DNA from: Zhengitettix transpicula
Lineage: Eukaryota; Arthropoda; Insecta; Orthoptera; Tetrigidae
Assembly: GCA_037074705.1 (NCBI GenBank)
Contig: CM073594.1
Coordinates: forward strand, 16,878,307 to 16,942,306
Direction of reading: 5' to 3'
Length of the DNA: 64,000 nt
The notes under the pieces are model-generated. The model ran no database searches, was not told the origin of the DNA, and saw only the letters and a list, made by a program, of their open reading frames with translations. Within the stretch, counting starts at the first letter, position 1; each line of letters begins with the position of its first letter. This document shows, in pieces, positions 46,601 to 57,697 of the stretch. The position numbers were made by a program, and so were the translations under genes.

Positions 46601-49600
46601 TTATTCCAAATGCAACATCTACAGAGTCCACAGTCTAAGTAATGTATTACACACACCAATTTAATTGTTAGAATTTGTGGCAAAATGTATGCATAACACA
46701 TATGAGTAATTAAGGATTATTGACCAAACACATCAAAAACCCACCTTTATAGCACCAATTAAAGCAATGTAATCTTTCAGCAATTCACAGAAAATGGAGA
46801 AATCTGCATTGGCTTGTTCATTGTAAAGAGCTTCAATCTGAAAACATTTATATATTAAATGTATATTACTCATAAATACAAATGCTTCTGAATTCTATAG
46901 AAACGAACCTTTTCTTCCACATCAGCCAATTGTGTGAGAGCTCGTGACAATGATGTATGCTCCTCACAATTTCCTAACATAGCTGCACTCTTAGCAAATG
47001 TAGATGTCAAAACAGCCAGATCTTTACGGTACAAAACTAATGTCTCTACACAAGTGTGGAGTTTCCTAAGCTGAAGATCTAAATTTTCAATTTGTTGAGT
47101 TTTCTCTTCAAACCACTGAAAAAGAAAGCACTTTGTTTACAACTTTATTCATTGTACACATTACCTCATCAATTTTAAAAAGTTGCGACAGTTTCAATCT
47201 CTTAGTAAAATCTTTGAATACTTAAAATTACTTTTCTACATAATATTTGTATAAACTTTCAATTTGGCTTGGTGATGTTATGACCCTTGTTCAGTCTGCA
47301 GAATATATTCAGTGTTTTTCTTACTAATAAAACCAAAAACTTGACAGTTTATAAAGGAATAAATGAATGAACTAGTTGTGATATCGTACATAAACTTGGT
47401 TCTATCGTGAAATATTTATATGAAGTAATGATGCATCTTGGAGGAGACTACTTAAATAAATAACAAGCCATCTTTTGTTCTCTCCAGATTTTCTACAACC
47501 AAACGAAGATAATGATATCAGTACCTTTGATGGTCATATCTAAATATTTTTCTTTATAACTATCTTTAAACAGACAATTGCTCACTACTTTGCTAAAGAT
47601 CTTTGTCCTGTTATTTGAAATGAATATTCTGTACTCACAGAATCAGTCTCATCCATTTTATAGGTAATTTTATTAACAGTCTCTCCAACTTTGTTAAAAA
47701 GTCGCATGACTCCAGCTCCACTTAGTGCAGACGTGTTGGTGGCTTTAGGAAGATCGGAATCTTCAAAATAAGAAAATTCATACAACATTACATTACACTC
47801 ATAACAAATTTAAAACCTATTGTGTTTACATACAAAACAACATTTTAATTATGTAATTGTCACAAACATAAAGTACATAGTAAAGAAACAAATTAATCTC
47901 TAAAACCATCTCATAGAATATATTTGCATTAATTATTGTCAGTATCTTTACAGCTATGTAGAAACTACTTATTAAAAACAATATAAAGGTAAACATAAAA
48001 TAAGGTTGTGAATACCGTTCAAATTTATCGGCAAAACTGTGTATGTGAGGTCTTTAAATAGAAAATGTAATTTAAATAGCTGTACCTTAATTCATCAGAA
48101 AATTGAAAATAAAATTAGAATTAGAATAAAAATAGCGTGCTCAACAGTAAGAGAAAGGAGATAAAGGTATTTGTATTCCTCACATTATAAGAACTACTTC
48201 AATTTAGACTACAATGTCAAAAATAAATGTTGAACTTTGCATTTCATACCAGTTTCAATAAATTCCCTGAAATCTGGATCAACTCTTAGAATAGGATGAG
48301 AAGCGGTGCGATTCATATAGCGCTCCAAAGAAGCTCTTCGCTTTTCTATGAAATCGAACGATCCAGATTCTGCTTGATTTGACATCTTTATTTTTGTCAT
48401 ACCTGTTGGCGGACATCATATGTTGAAAGACATATATATTTGTATTAATTAATCTCTTATCAATGATAACTTTGACAACATCATATAATAAACATATCAA
48501 TTTCACAAACATTGGGCACACGTATAATCTAGAGTTGATTATCACAATAACCTAAGTTTCAAAACTAACCAATTCCATAAGAGACTAGTTATGCTATGAA
48601 AACTGCATTTATAATGGAAACATAGTGAATAAGTTTGCAGGTTTGTTTAGTACCAACATGGGCTTTCTAATAGATGCACAAAACATTACTATGCTTAACG
48701 TCCTATGAAAGAGATTGTCTATATTGTGTTTTAGACTACTGTGATTGGCCCCATGCCTGAAACAGACCAATTTCTGTTAAGTGACATTAAGTTTGACTAA
48801 GAATTATTTATATCCCCTCAAACTTTACATTTGATGGCATTATTTTTGTTGTATTAATTAATATATTTCATTAAGTTAATTTTACATTCTTAAATTTATA
48901 CATAAATAATACTTTTAATTTAATTTCAACTTTCCTTACTATTTAAACTAGAATCTCAGGCACGTGTTCCATTTCTATTGCAGATGAATGTCTAGAACAC
49001 TTTGTCCTTCCTACCTTATAAATAATTATATTTAATTAGTGGCATAGTGTGGCGGAGGCGTTCCACCCCAAACAGCATTTTTGAGGGCGGCAAAATTTCA
49101 GAATTCCTGTAAATTTTGGAGCCCTTTTAATTTGAATACTTAAATATGGTGGTGGCGAATTTGGCCTCTGCCCAGAGCACTACTGTATTTAAGTATCATT
49201 AAACATGACAACACCTCTCTAATCCAGCTTATTAAATTATATACTTTATCAGGACTATTCCATTACTCATAATACTAATTAAAAATTTAATATGCAGTAA
49301 AAATATCATACTTCATACTCAAAGTAAATTATTTACATATAAGATTAAATAATATGTGGTTATATTAATTGAATACTGGCATATCATAATTCTTTAAAGA
49401 TCTTAATCTTGTGTTCTTTAATCATCATGCATCTATGTAACAAAACATTTTGCTCTACATGACCTAATTGCACTAGTTATTAGGATCCAAATGACAAAAT
49501 ATGATTTCAAAATATACTTAATGTTACAGGTGCTTTTGACAACATGAAGACAAGCAGTTAAGGTATTGTTTGCAACTGAGTGAGCAAATGTAAATTGCAT

Positions 49601-50615
49601 ATCAATATATAATAAAATTATAGTACATCAACCTACCTACTACACTTTTTTCAGGTGCAGGTGGTATAATTCGACCCAACCTAAGATATTTTTCTACCAA
49701 TTTGTCATGAAGTCCTAAGAAATCACTGAATCTTCTCATAACATGGAATGTATTTTTCTTGAATAAAGGCATATTTGTCCTTGTTACAACTTTGTAGGCC
49801 ACATATGCACCAATACCATCACCTACTTTCTGTGGATCTGTAACTGTAACTTCTATAAACTGGTCAGTTGTTTCTTTTTTAGACTGCAAAAGAATAGAAA
49901 CAAGACAATAGAAACAATGAGCAAAGGTTTTCCCAGTGTATTTGTTGGACCAATAGTTCAGGATTGAGCTACAACATTTCAATGGTGAACACTACCAGTG
50001 GTTTCAGATAAAGTGTTCGCATGACCCAACCCTGTACTTACCCTGGTGGAAACCTGAGAACTAATGGTCCAATGAAGATATTGATTACAAATATAAATTA
50101 GTAATAGGAATATAAATATTCAATCTTGGTGTTTCAGAAGAAATAGTTTTTCTAACACTAATTTGTTTCTCAGAAGACCACCATAAACAAATTTTCACTA
50201 ATTTATGGTGTTGTAAGAGTATAAATGTGCATTTCGCAAATCAATGTATTATCGATAAAATTCTAAGATTTTTGCACTTTCAACTTCAATTTTAGCATCT
50301 TAATTCTATGTGGTTCAGTCTCCTATTTCTTGTTTGGAATTGCATAAAATGTGTTTCCACACAACTAACTGAAAAGCCACTAGCAGAAAACTAACAGTAA
50401 ATGATTAAATGCAAGTCTCCTGTGACTCCAGTTTATTATTCATTAAATTGTTTGTGTCATCTTCCAACAGTAAAATCTCAGAAAATGCAGGCATTGTTTT
50501 TTTGTCATTCAGTCAAATTTAAGAAACATTCTTTGGTCCCGTATGACTATACCATGCTTCAATTTCAAATAAGCCACAATCCATCTCTATTTCATTTTCA
50601 TACCAATGAACTCAA

Positions 50616-50665
<50 letters not shown>

Positions 50666-52367
50666 CCAGTACATAATGTTAAATTCCCTGCATGATTATA
50701 TTTAACTTATATAAGAACTTAACACAAAATATCAAATTCTCTAATATCTTTTAACCAACAGAGGCTGAAGAATATTCTAAAAACGATCATGGTTTACCAA
50801 TCCCTTCACTTCATTAGTGTTACATTAAAGAAACTCAACCAGTCAATTCATTGGGTAGCAAATATTGAGGTTAAAATGTTAATGCACAATACACAATGGT
50901 CAAGTTGGGCAATTGTGTGTGTGTGTGTGCATGCACATGTTTATATTTCCTCTACATTGATTTTAGCCAATCAAATATTTTGGAAAAACAATACTACTTT
51001 GATCCATTATGGAGTTAAATCCAGACCGTAAAAATTAATAAAATAAAAATTATTTTCAATTTACACTGAAAAACTTACTATATGCCCTATCGTTTGATTT
51101 GGGTACACCCATTAAATTCTCTATGTGATATTAACTGTAATTTTCCTATGCAGAAAATACACTAAAGAGAACTAATCTTATTGCTGTTCTCTTCATTTAA
51201 TGTTACATCACGTCTTGTTACATGCATAGTAATTATTGAATATATATCTTTTCATTATAGCCTCCATTGTGCCTTACGTTTGATAGTAATAAATATTTAT
51301 TAATTACCATTGTAATATTTATGAAAGATATTAAATTTAAAATTAATAAAAACACACACACATTATATATATATAAAATAATAATATATATGAGTAAGGA
51401 TATGACATTCTCAAAATATTTGTGATCTTAGTATGGAAAGGAAAGAGAACTCCTTCCAGAAAAAGGAGGCTGACAGCCTCCAAAAAATTGAAGAACTTCA
51501 TTTGGTCCCATGTGGCTCCACCGTGCTTCAATTTCAGGTAGGCCACAAATTATCCCTCTTTCCTTTTCGTACTAAGATCGCAATATATTTAGGAAGCCGT
51601 AACCTATTAATTTAAATAGGAAAAAGAGATGGCAATAAAAATACTTCAGCAATATTTTTAATTTGAGACATTTTCCTCTATGACACTAATTATCAGAGTT
51701 CTTGCTGGACATTTGGATATGCATGGCCATTTAATGAAAAATTGAGCCCTCTAATAGAAAGGAAATGAGGAAATGTTCAGCTGACATCCATGTTAAGGTG
51801 AGAAAGCAAATTAATTATTCCTGAACTGATTTTGATTAGGCCAAAGTTTGTACAAATGACGAAATTAAGTAAAATTCCTTCATCTATGAATAATATCCAT
51901 CATTCTAAAACCTATTGATGTGCAAAAGTTTATTAATGAATCCTATTTTTCATAAATTTTATATACAGGTGAGCTTTCTCAATTCATACATACTTCTGAT
52001 AGTTGTAGAGTTGGCGCTTCAATTCCATTATATGGAATTTGTGTGTCATCATCTAAACTGATGTCCTGCAAGAAAATATAATTATCACAATTTACATGCG
52101 CAACTCAAGGCCTGAGACCTATAACGCGGATAAATTATATGTACTTTGGAAAGTTTGTTTAGAGATAAATAAATAAACTAATAGAAATTAAACTGTTATT
52201 GATAGAGATAGTGGAACTTATGATACGATTACAAATTAAAAAAAAACCAGCTTCATTAAATCAGTACAGTATACCTCGACTGCTGAGCTGAATAAATCGT
52301 CTTTATCGTCATCTTTTTTTTCAATGTCAATTGTGTCAAATACGAGGGGCGACCCATCAGCGGCCAT
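43666..52367 (-). CDS. Snx1: Sorting nexin 1/2, PX-BAR retromer subunit, complete
   Basis: Membrane-bending subunit of the endosomal sorting complex that works with retromer to return cargo from endosomes to the Golgi. Exons (- strand, 5' to 3'): 52275-52367, 51994-52065, 49637-49883, 48250-48402, 47639-47760, 46909-47115, 46745-46837, 45866-46000, 45576-45728, 43666-43716. All junctions are GT/AG and phases agree; total 1326 nt, 441 aa plus stop. The acidic N-terminus ([11 protein letters not shown]) is followed by a PX domain at about residues 57-183, with the phosphoinositide-binding RRFSDF at 105-110 and the PP loop IIPPAPEKS. The BAR domain runs from about 210 to the end and includes [23 protein letters not shown] and [13 protein letters not shown]. 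Slightly shorter than human SNX1. A Met at 52436 in frame upstream is possible, but the family start fits 52367. Confidence 0.96.
43717..45575. other. Last Snx1 intron, with an LTR-like end
   Basis: A frame at 43876-44085 reads [32 protein letters not shown]... and has no recognised domain. At about 44806 'attacattttggcgacctc' resembles an LTR end followed by a TGGCGACC-type primer-binding site, but no second LTR was found. 45293-45500 holds GGAAAG-family repeat text and (TA)n runs. Confidence 0.35.
45062..45130 (-). repeat. tRNA-like SINE head in Snx1 intron
   Basis: On the - strand 'tggctcactgctagtg' (box A) and 'aggttcaagtccc' (box B) lie about 30 bases apart. There is no convincing acceptor stem, so it is read as a SINE head, not a tRNA gene. 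Confidence 0.6.
46075..46315. repeat. CTGANGA/GAAACGTTG palindromic element in Snx1 intron
   Basis: Two inverted halves: 'gaaaataatgaataagaaag', 'taatataaataccacac', 'ctgggatccttgaacc', 'ctaagaagagcctagag' on the left, and the complement on the right with CTGACGA (46238). The GAAACG core is decayed to GAAATG. It lies between exons 45866-46000 and 46745-46837. Confidence 0.8.
49035..49190 (+). repeat. Relative of the hAT-like MITE, in Snx1 intron
   Basis: 'agtggcatagtgtggcggag' resembles the terminus CAGTGGCATAGCGTGGG of the element at 61031, and 'aatttaaatac'-type and 'ggcctctgccc' text follows as there. The other end is not recognisable, so this is a decayed copy. Confidence 0.45.
50475..50665 (+). 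repeat. Half element of the GGAAAG family plus (TA)n, in Snx1 intron
   Basis: 'ctttggtcccgtatgactat', 'ccatgcttcaatttcaaata' and 'agccacaatccatctctatt' match the right half of 51415-51595. A TA run (50622-50660) ends it, as at 42050. Confidence 0.65.
51415..51595. mobile_element. Palindromic MITE-like element (GGAAAG family), in Snx1 intron
   Basis: 'tgatcttagtatggaaagg' on the left pairs with 'ccttttcgtactaagatcg' on the right. The centre holds 'aaaggaggctgacagcctcc', then 'ttggtcccatgtggctccac' and 'gtgcttcaatttcaggtagg'. Same plan as 41838-42053, but more diverged arms. Confidence 0.75.
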
Positions 52368-52832
52368 AATTATAAGATAACAATCAGCGCACACCAACAA
52401 ACGTATGACAACTGTCACTGATACCGTATAAGACACTCCATCGAACCTAAAAACAAGTGAAGATGTAACACTTCTATTGAAAGTGCCTTAAAACCAAAGA
52501 TAATATATAATTAAATCTATGATTATATCTCTAACAATTTTCGTATTTTCATAATAACTGTCAAAATTAATTATATAAGTTTAAAGTTTACCTTAGTTTA
52601 TTCAACTTCTTTTGTCAACGAATAATTTTGAGTGTTTGAATGTTTAATTTTTAGTCTTCCAAAAACAAGTTATATCTTTACACTGCAAGAAAAAATAACA
52701 CCATATGACGTTTCCATCAAGTATGGTATGAAATGTTGTTAATATGTATATAAGTGTTTTAACGATTGATTAATCGAATGGTATCTCGACAGAATTAATT
52801 AATATATATTCTAATAATATAAACCTATTAAT
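52368..52832. promoter_or_regulatory. Shared head-to-head promoter interval of Snx1 and PRRC1
   Basis: Only 465 bp separates the two start codons, which face away from each other, so both 5' UTRs and core promoters must fit here or overlap. No clear TATA box or CpG island is visible and the sequence is AT-rich. Co-regulation is an inference from layout. Confidence 0.6.
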
Positions 52833-55295
52833 ATGATGCAAGAAGATTCTAACGGAGAGTCAACATTCGAATTTGTTGATCAGAAAGCAGATGATGCGTC
52901 AATTTCAGAAGATACAACGAACAAAGGTTTGTGTTTTAAATTGTTTACTTTTGCGTGTTGCATTTAATATCGCTTAACCAAATTTATATGTCCCAGTTTC
53001 TTTTCAATACTAGGTAAAGCCTACCGTTTTTTCGAGCAATCGTAATTAATTTACCAGAACGGCCCATTTTCAACATGACAGGGAAATATAATTTGGTATT
53101 GACAGTTATTGATCAATTTCAAATGAATATTATATTATCTCTTACATCAATATATTTATGGGATGATTGATTGAAAATAATAATTTTTTCCTTTGATTAT
53201 GTACTGCTTTAACTATTATTTTAAATTCAATATTAGGAACTTTTCATTATTATATTCCAGTTTTCTTACTTTTGTACATTTTTTTCATCAGATATGACTA
53301 GTTTGAGCACTTCAACTTCTGCTTCACCATTAGTACCAATAAGTGTTGGAAATTTGCTCTCCAATGTCCCACCCCCTTCAGCTTTGCCAAGTTTTGTCTC
53401 TCAACCGGCTGAGCCTTTTGTTCAGAACACACAAAGCCAACCAAGTACCCTGCCTCCTCAGAAAGCTGCCGAGGCATCTGTCAAGTAAGAATTATGAGTA
53501 TCTGAATTTCTAATTAATGATCCTAGTTTATTAAATAAAATTTATTACAAATTAATAGTCTAATTATATTAAAAATATACATTTGTTATGTATACTTCAG
53601 TGTTGTATTATATGATTGAAAGTATTGCCATTCAAGAAGCATATTTATAAAAGATTTACTCATACAGAAAAATTACAATTGCAGCTTAATAAGTCCTGCA
53701 GTTGATGGCATTGAATCTATACCAATATCAAATCTTGAAGAAAATGCAAATACTGCTGGCAGCGGAAGTGGTAGACTTCTGAGTTGGGTTAAAGGTGCTG
53801 TCGGACGAGTTGCAGAGAAGGCAAAGAATTCTGTTGATTCAATGATAACAACATTAGATCCTCAGATGAGAGAATTTCTGTGTATGTATTACAGGTTTCA
53901 TTACAACCAATTTATAGTCTCCAAAAAATTGTATCATTTCCGTTTTTTAGATTCCGGTGGAGATATGGATATTATAGTTGCATCTGACAAAGAAATTAAA
54001 ATAAGCCCTGTGAGAGAAGCCTTCCAAACTGTATTTGGTAAAGCTACAGTTTCGTAAGTTTAACTCAAACAGAAGAATAAAATTTTTACTTCATAATTGA
54101 AACAAAAACATTTAGTCACATTTCACATTGCAGTGGTCTAGCTGCACAATCAGTCAATGTTGCTGTTCAACCTGTGGGATTTAAATCTGCAATAAAAGCA
54201 GCAGAACAAAGAATTTCATCTATACGTTCTGAAAATGTGCATTATCTTAAACATACTATTATAGCCATAGAGAATTTTTTGCTTGAGGCAACACCAGGAA
54301 AGTAAGTATTATTCAGTATGGTTATTTTATTCACAATAGTAAAGTTGTTATAGCAAATTTACTAAACACTTATTTCCACTCATACATAAATAATATTATG
54401 AGGCCAATTATTTCTCGTAAATGAGATTTAAGAAATTTACTGCCATAAATTAATCTATTACTGTGGTTTTGTTCAATTTTGTTGCCTGAAATAAGAGTGC
54501 TGACTGTGCCATTGAAAGTCTTAGCTTAAGCTTTCACTGGCCCAGGTGGAAACCCAAGAACTACTTATCCATCAAAAGATTATTCCTTCAATTCCACTGA
54601 TTCCTATTCCTTATATCTACATCAAACCCTTTCTGGCCCTCCTATCATCTTGTACCCGCATTCGGTTTATAAAAGTTTGTACTTCATATTGTACCTCAGA
54701 TTGACAACAAACATACCTTGTATAAAACACTAATGGCAATTAATGCAGACAGTTGGGTACAGGTTCAAATACAGATATCCCAATGCCATAATAAAAATAT
54801 TTTTTATAAGTAAAAACTTCAAAACTATCCCACTATGGAACGTATAATTCAATACTGCTATTAATTTATGTATCCCTATTTAGGTAAATGAAAATTAGTG
54901 TCACAATTTTGCACATTTGTAGGTGGTTTGATGTGGGTCTTGTTATGCTGGATGACCCAAAACAAGATTTAACATTGCAAACTTTCACCCAGATGACTCC
55001 GATTCCAGTTTCTATTGTGGACATAGCTAAGCAAGATACTCCAGAAGATTATCCACTACTCTCTTCTGGTTTTGCAGTGACTATAGGAAGCCTTATGGCT
55101 CGGAACTTAAGTGTGAGTACTAGGAAATATTTATTGTTATTTAGGAAAACTACAATTGACATACTTCTTTTACTTCAGGTACATCATTCTGAGTGGCATT
55201 TAGCTGCAACTGGTGTTTCCAGAAGAGAGCAGCTACTGTTGACTTCCAAAGCTCTTGCTGGTATTTACAAGAATACAATCGGCAGTATTTTGTAA
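52833..55295 (+). CDS. PRRC1: PRRC1 (proline-rich and coiled-coil 1 protein), complete
   Basis: PRRC1 homologues are Golgi and secretory-pathway proteins, reported to regulate protein kinase A and COPII exit sites. Exons: 52833-52926, 53292-53484, 53685-53881, 53951-54053, 54134-54301, 54923-55112, 55179-55295. All GT/AG, phases agree, 1062 nt, 353 aa. The N-terminal part is acidic, then Ser/Pro-rich low complexity (PPPSALPSF, QPSTLPPQ). SGRLLSWVKGAVGRVAEKAKNSVDSM precedes the conserved C-terminal domain from about residue 163: SGGDMDIIVASDKEIKISPVREAF, VAVQPVGFKSAIKAAEQRI, ENFLLEATPGKWFDVG, TFTQMTPIPV, W-HLAATGVSRREQLLL. This domain belongs to the Maf/Ham1-like (inosine/xanthosine triphosphatase-type) fold family; whether it is catalytic is unknown. 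A little shorter than the human protein. Confidence 0.96.
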
Positions 55296-55463
55296 ATGAC
55301 AAATATTTTGTAAAAATATCTATGTTTTATATATATATAGAATGTTTTAACATATTGCAATGAATTAAAATTAATGTTTGTACTAAATTGTGTTTTATTA
55401 TAATTTTAAATCCTTTGAGAATATACAATTGTTATATATTGTAATTGTTCCATGGTTAAAGAA

Positions 55464-55469
55464 AATAAA
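55464..55469 (+). terminator. Candidate polyadenylation signal of PRRC1
   Basis: AATAAA 169 bases after the PRRC1 stop codon, followed by T-rich sequence with 'ttatgtttgtagaattc'. It is the first strong candidate downstream of the stop; other ATAAA motifs occur nearby. Confidence 0.5.
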
Positions 55470-55499
55470 TATAATTGATAACATAAACTTATGTTTGTA

Positions 55500-57690
55500 G
55501 AATTCAATATATATTTGGACAATTTTCTATTTGAGAAAACCAGGAGTATTATTTCATTCCTTGACAAAATAAATATCAGTTTTATATTTGGAGTTCTGAG
55601 AATGAATAGTAGTAAAGTACAGAGATTATTATATCACATTTAACTGGTATGTACTAGAACAGCTAAGAAAGGCTTCGCAGTGTCATAATATCGAAGTAAT
55701 ATAATTGGTGTTATATAGTATATTCAGTATTCCATTAAAATTTTATAGGCGTTATGAAATTATATTAAAACATCTGTTTGTGTGTGTAGGGAGACACCTA
55801 TTGTAACTATTATGGTATTTGGTAGAGAGGAAATGGTTTTCAAGGCTGGGTTGAAGGAGCAGGTTTGTGAATTTTTCGTAACAGAAAGTGGGCATTCCTC
55901 TAGTTTTTTTTTTGTTTGAGAAGATTAATTGAAGGGGATAGTGTAGCCTATTTAGAATACGTAAAATCTGAACTAGAAGAACATTCATAGCATAATAAAC
56001 AAAAGTTCTCATTTAACGATTCATCAATTATCTGTTAAATTTAAAGAGACTGTTTGTATGAAATTAAATAAAACCGTCACCTTTGCTAATTGCTAAAAAC
56101 GGGTTTAATTTTTCAAGATATTTTTAGTGCACGCAGTCTCATATACAGTGATTGTGTTTTCCTGCACACTTGTACTATAAAGTTCCTAATTACACATATC
56201 AACGATCAAGGACGAAATTAACGCTTCAGTGTGAATTACAGTGTTAAAGTACATCATCCGAATTTGCTCGCGAAAAATCTGTTAGTAAATAACTGAGAAG
56301 TGAGACGGTTAAAACGATTCAAAGCCATACCTACCCTGCTGGTTCAACCAAGATTACTGATTTGGACTATAAATACCCCAATTCAATTATCATGAGATAT
56401 CTTATCAACAGATAGACGTTAAAAGGAGTAGCTCACTGGAAGTACCGCCTACATATTATAGTAGTGCATAGTGTTAATTTAATTTTTAAATATAAAATCC
56501 GAAAACATACTTTTAAATTGATAATTTAATTTTAGCAAAAGTCCTTCAAAAGGGGTCTTAGAATTTCGTCTAGTCTCCAGAAAACACGCGAAAAAAATTT
56601 TTTCGAAGAAGTTCCGGACAGTAAAGATTAGCCCAATTAACTAAAATACGTTTTTTCTATTTGTTTAGGGACCTCTTCAGATCTAAAAATTAATTAAAAA
56701 AAGATTAAATGCCCCAAAAAATTAATTTAGCATATCTTTAGATCTACTTACATTATTAACATATGTTGTAAATTTGATTAAAACAATTTAAAAGAAAAAA
56801 AAATTGGCCTTGCTCCATCAAGTTCCATTTGCGAAATGAGAGAAAAACAATGACAATCAAACTCTTCACAAAGCTTACATTGTTGAAACTGAATTTTTTT
56901 TAAAACACAAGAATTAAACATTAATAATTGCAAGAATAAAAATATTTTTAATCATAATCAGATAAAGTTAAATTTTTTTTATTATAATTTAATTCATGAA
57001 TCTATATGTTTCAGTCTTTATGTTGACACATTGTGTTTATTTAGATTGTTATACCCAGTTAATTAAGCCTATTTATTGGCAGTACAGGACAGATTATAAG
57101 CAAAGTGAGTTAATTGTGCACATCTCTAATTCTTTCTGTGTGTGTGAAAAGCGAACAAAATTTTTTTTATTGCTCGAAATGTCGGAACAATCTTTATTCC
57201 CTTTTCCTCTATCACACTTTTACCTTTTCGACTTCTCCAAAATATGGGGAAAGGAAATCCCCGAAAAAAGCGTCTTCACGTTTCATCACACCATTGTTAA
57301 ACGAATAACAAATATATGCCCCCTGTTTGAATATATATATGCCGGTGTTAAATTTTGCAAGCAGGTATTTCACTGGAGTGAGGTTGAAATGTGCCACGCT
57401 TGCCAGTGAGTAAAAAAAAAAAAATTGCAAATACCCTTCGCTTCGTAAAAACAATTAATTGTCAAGCATAATTTCCGGCAATAGATTATATGAGATATTT
57501 TTTAGTTTCCATAATCATTTACAAAATCAGATAGATGATCTTAGATTTGAATTTTACTCTTAATATATGTGAACTAGTGATTTATACGTCGTAGCACGGC
57601 CAGAGAGCGTCTATTCTTTATCTGCGGGAAACTTCAAACTCTCTTGTTATCGAGCGGGTTACGAAGGATTAGAAATTTAAATTACTCTGT
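55500..57690. other. PRRC1-MSH5 intergenic region, no gene seen
   Basis: AT-rich. A frame at 56996-57409 (+) is open for 137 codons without a recognised domain; its end (57369-57408) is a 40-base palindrome-edged segment 'tcactgg...ccagtga', which suggests the end of a small DNA element. 57590-57690 is less AT-rich and is the likely MSH5 promoter/5' UTR. Confidence 0.45.
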
Positions 57691-57697
57691 TACCGCA

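Noticed and set aside
52368..52436. Longer Snx1 N-terminus from an upstream in-frame ATG
   Set aside because: The extra 23 residues (MSYTVSVTVVIRLLVCADCYLII) are hydrophobic and unlike the acidic start of sorting nexins; MAADGSP fits the family.
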